Below are positions 1 through 8,050 of a stretch of DNA of 16,445 nt, piece by piece. Location: the NCBI GenBank assembly GCA_947632685.1, contig CANRQD010000016.1, positions 1 to 16,445 of the forward strand, read 5' to 3'. A program made the translations under genes and the position numbers. The notes under the pieces were generated by a model that worked only from the letters and a program-made list of their open reading frames with translations, did no database searches and had not been told where the DNA came from. The first letter of the stretch is position 1. Every line of letters begins with the position of its first letter. Source of the stretch: an uncultured Bacilli bacterium. Its GTDB lineage: Bacteria; Bacillota_I; Bacilli_A; RF39; UBA660.

Positions 1-292
1 TATCAAGTTTTAATATTGATACAACTGAATCTTTTGCTTTATTATAATATTTAACTTCTACTGTTTTAGCACTATCAGATATTGTAAATTTTTGTTTTTC
101 TGTACTTAATTCATATCCATCTGGTGCTTTTACCTCTTCTACTGTATATGTACCATTAGCTATATCTTTAATTTTATAAGCTTTATTAGTTGAAGTAAAT
201 CTAGCTATTTCTTTACCACTTGAATTTTTTACTGATAATACTGCTCCTGCAACAGTTGCATTAGTATCTTTATCAAGTTTTAATATTGATAC
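1..292 (-). repeat. 270-bp tandem repeat encoding CnaB-like domains
   Basis: The 22 bases at 1-22 are repeated identically at 271-292. Both encode the start of a CnaB unit (VSILKLD), which gives a 270-bp (90-residue) period. Only one whole unit (23-292) and the first bases of the next are in the window, so the number of copies is unknown. Confidence 0.8.
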
Positions 293-1198
293 ACTAGTAG
301 GTTCTTCCTTAGGTTTAGTAGCATTAACAGTAATTGTATCTGAAACACTCTTAGTATATGGTTGTAATACTGCCATTGGTTGAACATTATTATTTTTTGG
401 TGCATATTTATATGCTTTTTTAATTGTACTTGATGCTGTAACTTTAACTTTTGCACTTACAGTTTTACCCTCTTTAACTTTATCTACAGGAATCTTAATT
501 AAGAATTTCTCATTTGCTTTAAATGAAGATTGATGATGACCATCAACATCTGTAGTAATTGTACCTTTAGGAGCATCAACTATTGAAACACTATATTTTC
601 CATCAATATTTTTTGCATTAGCATCTATTGGTTTAGATACATAATATTTCTTACCAGAACCTAAAGTAGTTTTCTTTGTACTTACTTTAAGATTTAATGT
701 AGGTTTTGAATAACCTTTCTTTTTAGCATCTTTAGCTCCATTAACTAATTTCTTTATATATTTTCTTAATCCAGATGCATCAGAACCATTTGTTTTAAAT
801 GAATTAGATAAATATGATGAACCAGTAGTATCATCTAAAAACCACCAAACAGCAGCCTGAGTAATATAATAATCCTTATTTTTATTACCCGTAAAACTTT
901 TTTTAGGATAACCATTTTCAAGTATATAAGTAATACCTGCATTCATTTCATTTTGTAAATACTGAGTTGTATTTTTTGCACTACCTTTATGAATATTTAA
1001 ACAATATCCATAACCTCCTCCTACTAAAGGTTTAATACTAAATCTTGTACCTGATACATAACCAGATAGCAATGTTGTATTACCTACCTTTACTGATTTT
1101 GGTGTAGCACTAGCAGATTCAGTATCTGCAAATACTAACATTGTTGTTAAAACAATAGCTGCCATAATTTTACTTATTTTGGAAATTACTTTTTTCAT
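1..1198 (-). CDS. Thioester-domain (TED) surface adhesin with CnaB/SpaA repeats, C-terminus off the window
   Basis: Partial gene: 399 codons from the ATG at 1198 to the left edge, with no stop. A strong ribosome site (GGAGGGGGAAAG) lies just upstream. Residues 1-24 look like a secretion signal (MKK, then a hydrophobic stretch ending VFA). Residues about 40-150 match a thioester domain: the YC motif at Y65-C66 and the TQxAxW motif at T113-W118. In this family the Cys (C66) and Gln (Q114) side chains form an internal thioester that binds host surface molecules covalently. Residues about 160-290 form a spacer of unknown fold. From V303 a 90-residue CnaB/SpaA-type domain follows, with the expected isopeptide residues K307 (ILKLD), E355 (YTVEEVKAP) and N386 (YNK). 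A second copy starts at V393. A cell-wall sorting signal is expected beyond the edge but is not seen. Thioester and isopeptide bonds are inferred from motifs. Confidence 0.88.
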   Translation of the reverse strand, partial: MKKVISKISKIMAAIVLTTMLVFADTESASATPKSVKVGNTTLLSGYVSGTRFSIKPLVGGGYGYCLNIHKGSAKNTTQYLQNEMNAGITYILENGYPKKSFTGNKNKDYYITQAAVWWFLDDTTGSSYLSNSFKTNGSDASGLRKYIKKLVNGAKDAKKKGYSKPTLNLKVSTKKTTLGSGKKYYVSKPIDANAKNIDGKYSVSIVDAPKGTITTDVDGHHQSSFKANEKFLIKIPVDKVKEGKTVSAKVKVTASSTIKKAYKYAPKNNNVQPMAVLQPYTKSVSDTITVNATKPKEEPTSVSILKLDKDTNATVAGAVLSVKNSSGKEIARFTSTNKAYKIKDIANGTYTVEEVKAPDGYELSTEKQKFTISDSAKTVEVKYYNKAKDSVVSILKLD

Positions 1199-1227
1199 AA
1201 ACTTTCCCCCTCCAAATTTGTGGCTAT

Positions 1228-1256
1228 ATTATAACACAGATTTTATTTTTTTGCAA
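1228..1256 (-). promoter_or_regulatory. Promoter of the thioester adhesin gene
   Basis: On the minus strand, a -35 box TTGCAA (1256-1251) and a -10 box TATAAT (1233-1228) are 17 bp apart. They lie about 30 bp ahead of the ATG at 1198 and its strong ribosome site. Confidence 0.7.
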
Positions 1257-1372
1257 GTTTTTTTTCAATCTTTGTAAATTCCCACTTTTTCTCACGTTTA
1301 CTTATTATAAACTTTTTTTTTTAAAAATCAAGCTATTTTACTAAAATATATAATTTATATTATTTCATATAT

Positions 1373-1401
1373 TTGACTTTTATGTATATATTTAGTAAAA
1401 T
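1373..1401 (+). promoter_or_regulatory. Promoter of the 137-aa gene
   Basis: A -35 box TTGACT (1373-1378) and a -10 box TAAAAT (1396-1401) are separated by 17 bp, just ahead of the ribosome site AAAGGAGAA (1408-1416) for the gene starting at 1423. Confidence 0.7.
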
Positions 1402-1422
1402 CTATACAAAGGAGAATATACT

Positions 1423-1836
1423 ATGAAAAATAATAAAAGTGACTTAAGAGTATATTTTATAAGTGAACCAAATCATAATTACAATCAACATTATATATTT
1501 TCAATTAGAAATAAAAATAATAACGGATTTAAATATTATCTGTTAAATCTTCCAAGTGATGAAAAACCTACTATAGAATTAAAAAGAGTTGATAATTCTA
1601 TATTACTATTAAATACTTTAGGTGAAAGGCCTACTAGTTTAGAAACAGATACAGATGAATATTTAGAAGCATTATTTTTATTAGAATATTATTTTAAACA
1701 AATACAAAACGCTGAAGTAGTTGATGATGAATTAACTAGAATTAGAGAACTAGGAAAAAAAGCTAGACTAAATAGTATTACTAGTGATATAGGTCAATCA
1801 GATATTGCTATTATATCAAGCACATTAAAAAAATAA
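1423..1836 (+). CDS. Hypothetical protein, 137 aa
   Basis: I do not recognise this protein. It starts at an ATG six bases after a good ribosome site and has its own consensus-like promoter, so it is very likely expressed. No signal peptide, membrane segment or cysteine is visible. The N-terminal half looks like a beta-rich domain (alternating VYFI, YIFSI and YYLLNL stretches). Residues about 80-115 look helical and acidic (EYLEALFLLEYYF, then ELTRIRELGKKA). It converges on the 531-aa gene of the opposite strand and shares a bidirectional terminator with it. It is probably a cytoplasmic single-gene unit of unknown role. Confidence 0.75.
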   Translation: MKNNKSDLRVYFISEPNHNYNQHYIFSIRNKNNNGFKYYLLNLPSDEKPTIELKRVDNSILLLNTLGERPTSLETDTDEYLEALFLLEYYFKQIQNAEVVDDELTRIRELGKKARLNSITSDIGQSDIAIISSTLKK

Positions 1837-1856
1837 GAAATCTCTTATTTTTTTCT
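1831..1856. terminator. Bidirectional terminator between convergent genes
   Basis: Stem AAATAAGA (1831-1838) and TCTTATTT (1843-1850) around a four-base loop, with a T-run on the plus strand and an A-run (T-run for the minus strand) before it. The stop codons of both convergent genes lie inside or at the edge of the stem. The stem has few G-C pairs. Confidence 0.55.
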
Positions 1857-3440
1857 TTCTCCTATATTTTCCAACTCATCTATTTTTTCAATATTATCAA
1901 TCGTTGGATTAATTTTACTAGTAACTATTATATAATCCTCTGCAACAGAAAATAAATCAACATCAGACATTGTATTAAACATTGGCTCATATAAATATGT
2001 ATATGTATCATCATTACTATCTCCAATTATATGAAATAAAAACGCATACTCATCAGTTTTTCTATCTTTTACAGCTGATGTAATAATTCTATTCTTAACT
2101 CCAGAAAGATTTTCATCATAGGTTTTCATATTACCAGAATTTTTTATACTTAATTCTTGAAATACTGCATCTAATAGTTTCTCAATTGTTTCTGTTTGCT
2201 CAGAATATCCTAATACAGAAAAATCAGTACTTACACCTAATTCTAACAATTTAGGCATTTCACTTTCAAATTTTTTAGCAATATAATAATTACTAGCATA
2301 ATCATTTTTATTTTTTGATAGTATTAAATCAGGATCTATAAATTGATATGCCATAGTTAAAATACTATTTCTAATTGAATACACATTAATATCATCTTTT
2401 TCTATTTCAGTAAATAAATCATTTAACTTTTTTACTAAAATTATGGGATTAAAGTTACTAGAAATATCAAGTTTAGATATATCAATTCTATTAATTATTT
2501 TAAGCATTAATGTCATCCATTCATCCACATTATTATCATTAATGCAATCATATAATCTATTTTCATCTTCATCATTAATTTCTTCATTAAGTTCACTCAA
2601 AATTTTTTCATTAACAAGTACTATTATATTATTTTTCCATTTAGATAAATCTAATTTTTTTATATCATTAACATTACAATTATTTAATTGAATTATTTTC
2701 CCATATTCACAAGGTATAGATTGAACAACTCTATAAAATTGATTTTTAGTATTTTCACTTAAATGAGTATAATACAAATTATTTTTAAAATAACTTTTTT
2801 TAACTATTTCAATACCGTAATCATTATAATCAAGTTCTGATACTACCTTACCTTTATTTTTTTTAAAATAATAATTTTTTAAATATCCCAATTTTTTATC
2901 AATACTTTCTATTTCTTGCTCTGACATAACAGAATTAAGTATTTCTCCACCTTGATATACAATTTGACCATCAATAGAATATGGAATATTATTAGCAAAA
3001 TGTTTAGTTCTATAACCCATTTGAATATTACCAAGATCAGCACTCAAAGTTAAAAAATAATTTTTATCATCATCACCCTTACAACATACAAAATAATGAT
3101 ATATATCTAAAGTACTATTATTATCTTTAATAGTATTATTTTTTACTGTTTTAATAATTTGAGATTCAATACCAATTTTATCAAATATAGTTTTTAATGC
3201 CTTTGAACAAGATTTACAGACTACTTTTTTTGTCAAATTTTCATTATTATAAATAGATTTTAATTCCTCTACTGATAAATTTTTTTTATCTAATTTATTA
3301 AAAACTGAAAAGAAAAAATCAGCATCTTTACTTAATCTCTTACCTAATTCCAAATAAACATACCTTATTTTTTCATTTTTAGTATAACTACTATCAATAC
3401 CATTAATAATTTCTTCTATTATTTTTTCTGTTTCATCCAT
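1845..3440 (-). CDS. Hypothetical protein, 531 aa, possible transglutaminase/papain-like cysteine hydrolase fold
   Basis: The start at 3440 is preceded by AGAGGGAT. There is no signal peptide or clear membrane segment, so the protein is probably cytoplasmic. The N-terminal 150 residues resemble, by eye, transglutaminase-like proteins: a helix with YVYLELGKRL, then the Cys motif VCKSCSKALKTIFDKIGIES (C75 and C78), a His in IYHYF (H115) and an Asp in LTLSADLGNIQMG (D135). The spacing and the phrase YFLTLSADLGNIQMGYRTKHF look like the Cys-His-Asp core of that superfamily. The remaining 380 residues are unrecognised, with many acidic and helical stretches and a long middle region. The transglutaminase call is by eye only and modest; the gene itself is secure. 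It appears to be a single-gene unit. Confidence 0.8.
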   Translation of the reverse strand: MDETEKIIEEIINGIDSSYTKNEKIRYVYLELGKRLSKDADFFFSVFNKLDKKNLSVEELKSIYNNENLTKKVVCKSCSKALKTIFDKIGIESQIIKTVKNNTIKDNNSTLDIYHYFVCCKGDDDKNYFLTLSADLGNIQMGYRTKHFANNIPYSIDGQIVYQGGEILNSVMSEQEIESIDKKLGYLKNYYFKKNKGKVVSELDYNDYGIEIVKKSYFKNNLYYTHLSENTKNQFYRVVQSIPCEYGKIIQLNNCNVNDIKKLDLSKWKNNIIVLVNEKILSELNEEINDEDENRLYDCINDNNVDEWMTLMLKIINRIDISKLDISSNFNPIILVKKLNDLFTEIEKDDINVYSIRNSILTMAYQFIDPDLILSKNKNDYASNYYIAKKFESEMPKLLELGVSTDFSVLGYSEQTETIEKLLDAVFQELSIKNSGNMKTYDENLSGVKNRIITSAVKDRKTDEYAFLFHIIGDSNDDTYTYLYEPMFNTMSDVDLFSVAEDYIIVTSKINPTIDNIEKIDELENIGERKK

Positions 3441-3458
3441 ATTATCCCTCTTATTTTA

Positions 3459-3488
3459 ATTATAACACGTATAATACTGATTAGTAAA
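3459..3488 (-). promoter_or_regulatory. Likely promoter of the 531-aa gene
   Basis: A -10 box TATAAT (3464-3459) and a weak -35 box TTTACT (3488-3483) are 18 bp apart on the minus strand, about 20 bp ahead of the start codon at 3440. Confidence 0.45.
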
Positions 3489-3519
3489 TGGATGAAGTTG
3501 CAAATCATTTATTTACTAG

Positions 3520-3675
3520 TATAATATTGTTGGTAAAACAAAAGTAGAAAATGATATTGAAATTTATTACAGAAAAAAACGTAATGAAGGTAAACATCAT
3601 TACGCAGCCATCATTGCTTGCACAACTAAACTCCTTAGAAAAATTTTAGCTTTGTGTAAGCAATTAGATAAGTAG
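3520..3675 (+). pseudogene. IS110-family transposase remnant (C-terminal end only)
   Basis: The open frame from after a TAG at 3517 to the TAG at 3673 encodes about 51 residues. Its middle (EIYYRKKRNEGKHHYAAII, then KLLRKILALCK) matches the conserved C-terminal end of IS110/IS116 transposases, the Transposase_20 type. No start codon, catalytic N-terminal DEDD domain or intact element ends are seen, so this is a leftover fragment. It sits in the only sizeable gap between the 531-aa gene and the bile salt hydrolase, which suggests past insertion-sequence activity here. The family assignment rests on the motif by eye. Confidence 0.7.
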
Positions 3676-3722
3676 TCATCACCACTTGACTACACTTATA
3701 TTATATTACAAATCAACACATT

Positions 3723-3750
3723 ATTTCTAAATTTTTAAAAATTTAGAAAT
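3723..3750. repeat. Perfect 28-bp palindrome
   Basis: ATTTCTAAATTTTT (3723-3736) is followed directly by its exact reverse complement (3737-3750) with no loop. It lies 50 bp after the transposase remnant, and T-rich sequence follows on the plus strand. It could be a rho-independent terminator, an old element end or a protein-binding site. The rest of 3676-3866 holds nothing I can identify. Confidence 0.6.
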
Positions 3751-3866
3751 TTTGTGTCTTTTTGTAGTGTCTATAATATCATAAAAATTTATTATTGACA
3801 AATCTTAGAATGTCAAAAAAATTGTATAAATAATATACTAACTTATCTAATTTACATTACTATACT

Positions 3867-4844
3867 CTAATTTGACCAAGCAATTTGTTGCTCTTTAACA
3901 AGAGGATAACTTATTAAATTATTTCTATTTATATCTTCATGATACATATTAACTGCCGTAATTTGACTATTAGTATATGTTTTATAATAAAAAATTCCTT
4001 TACTAGCATTAATACAAGTAGAATAAATTGTATAATAATCTTCTCCACTATCTAATGTAATACTACCATTTACTACACCTACACTATCAAGAATATGAAA
4101 AAATTGTGAAAGACTACTATCCTTATTTGGAATAAATTTAGAGTTAAGCATTAAAAATGATGTTTTAACAAAACGTGAAGGAGAAGAAAAATCTCCAGGT
4201 AAGCCAATACTACCTATACCTTTACAGAATGGTTTAAGCCCTAAGTCGCTAGAAAAACAATTTTTAGGAATATTAGTTTCAAGATTAAAATACTGCGCTA
4301 AATTAGACATATGAAAATCAAATGGAGGATTATTAGTTAATACATTTGCAGAATTATCATATATTTTCATACCATCTTTTGTACATTCTAAAGTAATTGA
4401 GGTATTTTTATCAGCAATATGCCAATGTAGTTTAGTTACTGGAAGATTATCATTAAATGGAATATCAACTAAATTAGTTTGTTTTAATAGTTCTTTTACT
4501 TGATATATATTTTCACATTGTCCAAGTATCCATAAAATCAATTCATACGGTGTAATATTTGCCTTATTATAATCTAAATCTTTCGTATAATAAGCATTAT
4601 CTGGAAAATTAAGCCCTGATATACATAAACCTTTTTCATTAGCAGCTTCTGCATAAAGCGGATAATTATCTACAATTGTTGCCATACCAATCATTGAAAA
4701 ATGTGTTTTCATAGCATTTACTTTTTTAAAGTTAATTATATAATTTCTAGGTGTTATTACAACACGTTCTGAAAAATCATACTCTAAATCCATATTTCTA
4801 CCAAAATAAAAATCTTCAGTTTTTAAAGCCATACTAGTACACAT
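3867..4844 (-). CDS. bsh: Bile salt hydrolase (choloylglycine hydrolase family)
   Basis: This N-terminal nucleophile hydrolase cleaves the amide bond of glycine- or taurine-conjugated bile salts. It has 325 residues, close to the family's usual 315-330. The order of motifs fits known bile salt hydrolases: nucleophile C2 (MCTS, exposed after Met removal), FGRNMDLEY with R16 and D19, NEKGL followed by GLNFP with N79, LTNNP with N171, and GLPGDFSSPSRF with R224. The Asn in GLNFP (position 82 in the Clostridium perfringens enzyme) is typical of bile salt hydrolases, whereas penicillin V acylases usually have Tyr there, so bile salts are the likelier substrate. There is no signal peptide, so the enzyme is cytoplasmic. 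The ribosome site is AGGTGAT. It lies downstream of the transporter permease on the same strand, separated by 250 bp holding a decayed permease copy. Confidence 0.92.
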   Translation of the reverse strand: MCTSMALKTEDFYFGRNMDLEYDFSERVVITPRNYIINFKKVNAMKTHFSMIGMATIVDNYPLYAEAANEKGLCISGLNFPDNAYYTKDLDYNKANITPYELILWILGQCENIYQVKELLKQTNLVDIPFNDNLPVTKLHWHIADKNTSITLECTKDGMKIYDNSANVLTNNPPFDFHMSNLAQYFNLETNIPKNCFSSDLGLKPFCKGIGSIGLPGDFSSPSRFVKTSFLMLNSKFIPNKDSSLSQFFHILDSVGVVNGSITLDSGEDYYTIYSTCINASKGIFYYKTYTNSQITAVNMYHEDINRNNLISYPLVKEQQIAWSN

Positions 4845-4887
4845 ATTATCACCTATATAATTATATTTAATTATTTAAAATTTAGAA

Positions 4888-5035
4888 TTATGAAATAATT
4901 TCAAATATTACAACAATAGTAATTAATGAATATGTATTAATAATTCTCCCATAATAGCGCCCATTAAAGACATAATATAAGATAACTTACATAAAGAAAT
5001 TATAAAAAATATTATGCTAAAGATTTATAAAGTAT
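4888..5035 (-). pseudogene. Decayed second copy of the ABC permease (C-terminal part)
   Basis: This stretch is recognisably similar to the C-terminal coding part of the neighbouring permease. Bases 4888-4924 parallel about 5151-5188, and 4934-4977 parallel about 5249-5292. In broken frames the minus strand reads MSLMGAIMGELL (compare ISMSLIGVIMGELL in the intact gene) and ITIVVIFEIIS (compare ITGVVILGIIS). The segment that should lie between them (about 60 bases) is deleted, and weaker similarity continues to about 5035. No open frame remains. It looks like the relic of a tandem duplication or of a second related transporter. Confidence 0.7.
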
Positions 5036-5081
5036 TTTAGTTAAATTTTAATAACAAATTACATTTTATATTAATAGTAGA

Positions 5082-5106
5082 TAAAAAAAGAAGCCTAACT
5101 TCTTTT
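5082..5106 (-). terminator. Terminator after the ABC permease
   Basis: Read on the minus strand, stem AAAAGAAG, a five-base loop and CTTCTTTT are followed by more T. It overlaps the stop codon of the permease at 5095, so it should separate the permease from the bile salt hydrolase. Confidence 0.6.
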
Positions 5107-5895
5107 ATTTCTTACATATATTTCTATCTTTTCAATTATAAAATACATAAAATATGAAATAATTCCAAGTATTACAACACCGGTAATTACTAAATCTATA
5201 TTAAATACTTGAGAACCATACATTATTAAATAACCTAATCCATTTTTAGATACTAATAATTCTCCCATAATAACCCCTATTAAACTCATAGATATATTAA
5301 TTTTTAACGCATTTATTATTGTTATATAATTACTTGGTAAAATTAATTTAAAAAATATTTGTCTTTTAGTTGCTTTAAATGATTTTAAAAGTGTAATATA
5401 ATTTTTATTTGTTGCTATAAAACCATTATATATATTAATTATAGTAATAAAAGTATTAATAAGTAATGCCATAAATATAATAGAATTTATACTAGCACCT
5501 ACCCAAATAATTATTAAAGGTCCTAAAGCTACTTTTGGTAATGAATTTAGTATTGTTAAATATGGATCTACTATTTTAGAAATAATTCTATTACTCCAAA
5601 GTATAGTAGCTACTATTAAACCAATTATAGTGGCAATAAAAAAACTTACTATAACTTCATATAACGTAATTCCTATATGTTTAAATAAACTACCATCTGC
5701 AAATAAATTAATCGTTGTTTTTAGTACATTACTTGGACTAGACGATAAAAAATTATTAATAATATTATACTTTGATAATAATTCCCAACCTATTAAGAAT
5801 ATTAAAATAATTAAAAATCTAAAAATAAATACTATAATTTTTTCTTTTTTTAATTTGTTTAAATATTCTTTATGCTCACTACTATATGTGTACAT
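5095..5895 (-). CDS. ABC transporter permease, SsuC/TauC/ThiX-like
   Basis: Inner-membrane subunit of an importer of the nitrate/sulfonate/taurine/thiamine-precursor group, 266 residues (usual for the family). About six hydrophobic segments are visible, the first at about residues 20-37. Family marks are SLPKVALGPLIIIWVG (118-133), the cytoplasmic coupling loop with KSFKATKRQIFFKLILPS (171-188), and GELLVSKNGLGYL (211-223). The ribosome site GGAGGG precedes the ATG at 5895. The start lies inside the end of the ATPase gene (14-bp overlap), so the two are translationally coupled in the ancestral operon. Because the ATPase gene upstream is cut by a 3.76-kb element, this gene is now far from the operon promoter at 10414-10442. 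Substrate cannot be read from the sequence. Confidence 0.9.
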   Translation of the reverse strand: MYTYSSEHKEYLNKLKKEKIIVFIFRFLIILIFLIGWELLSKYNIINNFLSSSPSNVLKTTINLFADGSLFKHIGITLYEVIVSFFIATIIGLIVATILWSNRIISKIVDPYLTILNSLPKVALGPLIIIWVGASINSIIFMALLINTFITIINIYNGFIATNKNYITLLKSFKATKRQIFFKLILPSNYITIINALKINISMSLIGVIMGELLVSKNGLGYLIMYGSQVFNIDLVITGVVILGIISYFMYFIIEKIEIYVRNKRS

Positions 5896-6217
5896 CTAAA
5901 TCCCTCCAAATCATGTCATAATATTTAGAAAATTCCTTACATTTTCTATTATTAATAGGAGTAGATTTATTGGATAGTTTTATATCATATATTTTTTTAA
6001 CTTTTGAGGGTCTTTTAGTCAATACAATTATTTTATCAGACATACTTATGGCTTCAGCTATATCATGAGTTACCATAATTGCAGTTTTACCTTCATTTTT
6101 AATAATTTTATAAATATCATCACTAATTGCAAGACGAGATTGATAATCAAGTGCTGACATAGGTTCATCTAAAAGTAAGATATCAGGTTTAATAGCAAGA
6201 GTTCTAATAAGTGCAAC
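5882..6217 (-). CDS. C-terminal half of an interrupted ABC ATPase (SsuB/TauB-like)
   Basis: After the shared core (GTTGCA, 6217-6212), the frame encodes 109 residues from L141 to the stop at 5882. These include Walker B ILLLDEP (151-157 of the rebuilt protein), the D-loop SALD and the H-loop THD (H189). An ATG at 6160 (M158) lies within Walker B and has no convincing ribosome site, so a separate product would lack Walker A, Q-loop and signature. The other half is at 9972-10391. Joined at the core, the two give a standard 249-residue ATPase in perfect frame, with no other mutation seen. This half is therefore silent while the element is inserted rather than long decayed. Confidence 0.88.
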   Translation of the reverse strand, partial: VALIRTLAIKPDILLLDEPMSALDYQSRLAISDDIYKIIKNEGKTAIMVTHDIAEAISMSDKIIVLTKRPSKVKKIYDIKLSNKSTPINNRKCKEFSKYYDMIWRDLDVHI

Positions 6218-6243
6218 TGTATGAATACAATAAAGACACTTTT
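6200..6243. other. Left attachment junction of the serine-recombinase element
   Basis: Core TGCAACT at 6212-6218 is identical to 9972-9978. To its left is the ATPase coding sequence. To its right (6218-6243) is an element arm that is the imperfect inverted repeat of 9950-9975, matching at 20 of 26 positions. The symmetry centre falls on the dinucleotide AC at 6216-6217, the likely crossover point. Confidence 0.75.
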
Positions 6244-6368
6244 AATACAATTCTAGCTAATATATTTCTAATTTTATTATCCCCAAATAGATTTTAATAT
6301 GTTTACTTTATTCTAATTCATATATTATTTTCTATTTTCAGTTATATTTGTCTATATGAATATTATTA

Positions 6369-7979
6369 TTAAAAATTCCATTTAATTTTAATATTTCTAC
6401 TACTTATTTCTTTATTTATTTTTCCAATATAGATTTTATCAATAAATTCATCTACAATAACTTTGTTTAAATTATTAAATTTTTTATATTTACTAAAATT
6501 TTTTTTATTATATTTTTTCATATCATCTTTCAACATATAATATGAGATTTCACTTTCAATTGATTTAAGTTGATCTTTATACTTTTTTTTACTTTTATTA
6601 TAGCTTTCCATTAAATCTTTAAATTGTTCCACTGTAATAATACCATTTACTTTATCTTCATAAATATTTTTTAGATATTCACTTATTTTTAAAATTCTAT
6701 TATAAGTTTCTTCTCTTTGTTTATTTAAAGCTTTTATCTTATCAGTAAATCTATTATTTTTATGTTGTTTATCCATATCTTTTAATTTCTCTTCATTATA
6801 ATATTTACTAATTTTTTTATTTATTTCATTTAAAATTACATTTTCCAATTCATCATATCTAATTGCATGTTTATTAATACAGTCATTATAACCATCACGA
6901 TTATTTGAACATTGTAAATATTCATGTTTTGAGGAATTTTTCTTTCTCATATAATGATTACATTCAAGACAAAATATTTTTCCAGAAAAAATATGAACAA
7001 GACCTGTTTTCTTTGTAGGTTTAGTTCTTTCTTTCATAGCAACTTGTACTCTATTAAAAGTATCTTCATCAATAATAGCTTCATGAGTGTTTTTTATTTT
7101 AATCCACTCTTTTTTATCTTTATGTTTTATTTTGTGATTTTTATAACTTATAGTAGTTCTTTTTCCTTGAATTAAATGTCCTAAATAAACCTCATTATTT
7201 AAAATAGTTTTAATAGCATTCGTGGTCCATTTTATATCTTCTCTAGGTCTATTACTAATTATATTTAATTTGATTCCTTTTCTGTATTTATATAACGATG
7301 GACAAGGTATTTTTTTATTATTTAAATGCTTTGCTATGGCTGTAAAACCCATTCCTATTAGATATAAATTAAAAATTTCTTTTACTATTTCTGCAGCTAT
7401 AGGATCAACTACTAATTTATTGTTATCTACATTTGATATTTCATAGCCAAAAGAAGCAAAAGGAGAAATAAATTCTCCATGCTCCATTTTGGTTTTAAAA
7501 GCACTACGAATATTATTAGATACATCTTCTAAATACCATTCATTTACAAGTCCATTAATTTGTCTGGATTTTTTATTTCCTTTATTATCTGTATCAGCAT
7601 TATCAGAAAAACTTATAAATCTTACTCCCCATTCGATAAATTTATTATGTAAATATTTTTCTATAATTTCCATATCTCTTGAAAATCTTGATTGACTCTT
7701 ACATAAAATTACATCTATTTTACCATTTTCACAATCCTTTATAAGTCGTTCAAATTCTGGTCTATAAGTTCCTGCTCCTGATAAGTCTTCATCACAATAT
7801 TCATCTACTAAAAGGAATTCAGATCTTTTCTGTATTTCCCCCATAAGTAAATTTCTTTGATTTTTTATTGATTCACTGTCATCTAACATATTCTGTTTAT
7901 TTTTATCTTCATCAGATAATCTTAAATAAATACCAACTCTTAATAAATTATTACTCTCAACATTATCCATTTCATTCAT
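6369..7979 (-). CDS. Large serine recombinase (TnpX/TndX-like site-specific integrase)
   Basis: This 536-residue enzyme cuts and rejoins DNA at att sites through a 5'-phosphoserine link. The resolvase domain spans about residues 13-155: catalytic S22 in YLRLSDED, DEDLSGAGTYRPEFERLI (64-80) and KSQSRFSRD (94-102) with Arg residues R98 and R101. The recombinase domain spans about 165-315. A zinc ribbon follows with C337, C340, C357 and C367, then a lysine/glutamate-rich coiled-coil region at about 395-480. The C-terminal end IKIKWNF is typical of TnpX relatives. The ribosome site AGAGGTAAT precedes the ATG at 7979. It lies next to the left att junction, as such genes usually do. It is full length with no damage seen, so it is probably active and the likely agent of insertion and excision here. 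Confidence 0.95.
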   Translation of the reverse strand: MNEMDNVESNNLLRVGIYLRLSDEDKNKQNMLDDSESIKNQRNLLMGEIQKRSEFLLVDEYCDEDLSGAGTYRPEFERLIKDCENGKIDVILCKSQSRFSRDMEIIEKYLHNKFIEWGVRFISFSDNADTDNKGNKKSRQINGLVNEWYLEDVSNNIRSAFKTKMEHGEFISPFASFGYEISNVDNNKLVVDPIAAEIVKEIFNLYLIGMGFTAIAKHLNNKKIPCPSLYKYRKGIKLNIISNRPREDIKWTTNAIKTILNNEVYLGHLIQGKRTTISYKNHKIKHKDKKEWIKIKNTHEAIIDEDTFNRVQVAMKERTKPTKKTGLVHIFSGKIFCLECNHYMRKKNSSKHEYLQCSNNRDGYNDCINKHAIRYDELENVILNEINKKISKYYNEEKLKDMDKQHKNNRFTDKIKALNKQREETYNRILKISEYLKNIYEDKVNGIITVEQFKDLMESYNKSKKKYKDQLKSIESEISYYMLKDDMKKYNKKNFSKYKKFNNLNKVIVDEFIDKIYIGKINKEISSRNIKIKWNF

Positions 7980-8050
7980 AATTATTACCTCTATTCTTAC
8001 GGCAATAATTAATTTTTAAATTAAACTTATAACCGATATCATTATAAAAT

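Noticed and set aside
2443..2691. Plus-strand open frame inside the 531-aa gene, and similar frames at 5630-5899, 6954-7175, 7222-7446, 7489-7695, 9152-9343, 9527-9754, 12353-12562 (+) and 11213-11446 (-)
   Set aside because: All lie wholly or mostly on the opposite strand of better-supported genes, lack good ribosome sites, and have low-complexity products expected from complementary AT-rich code.
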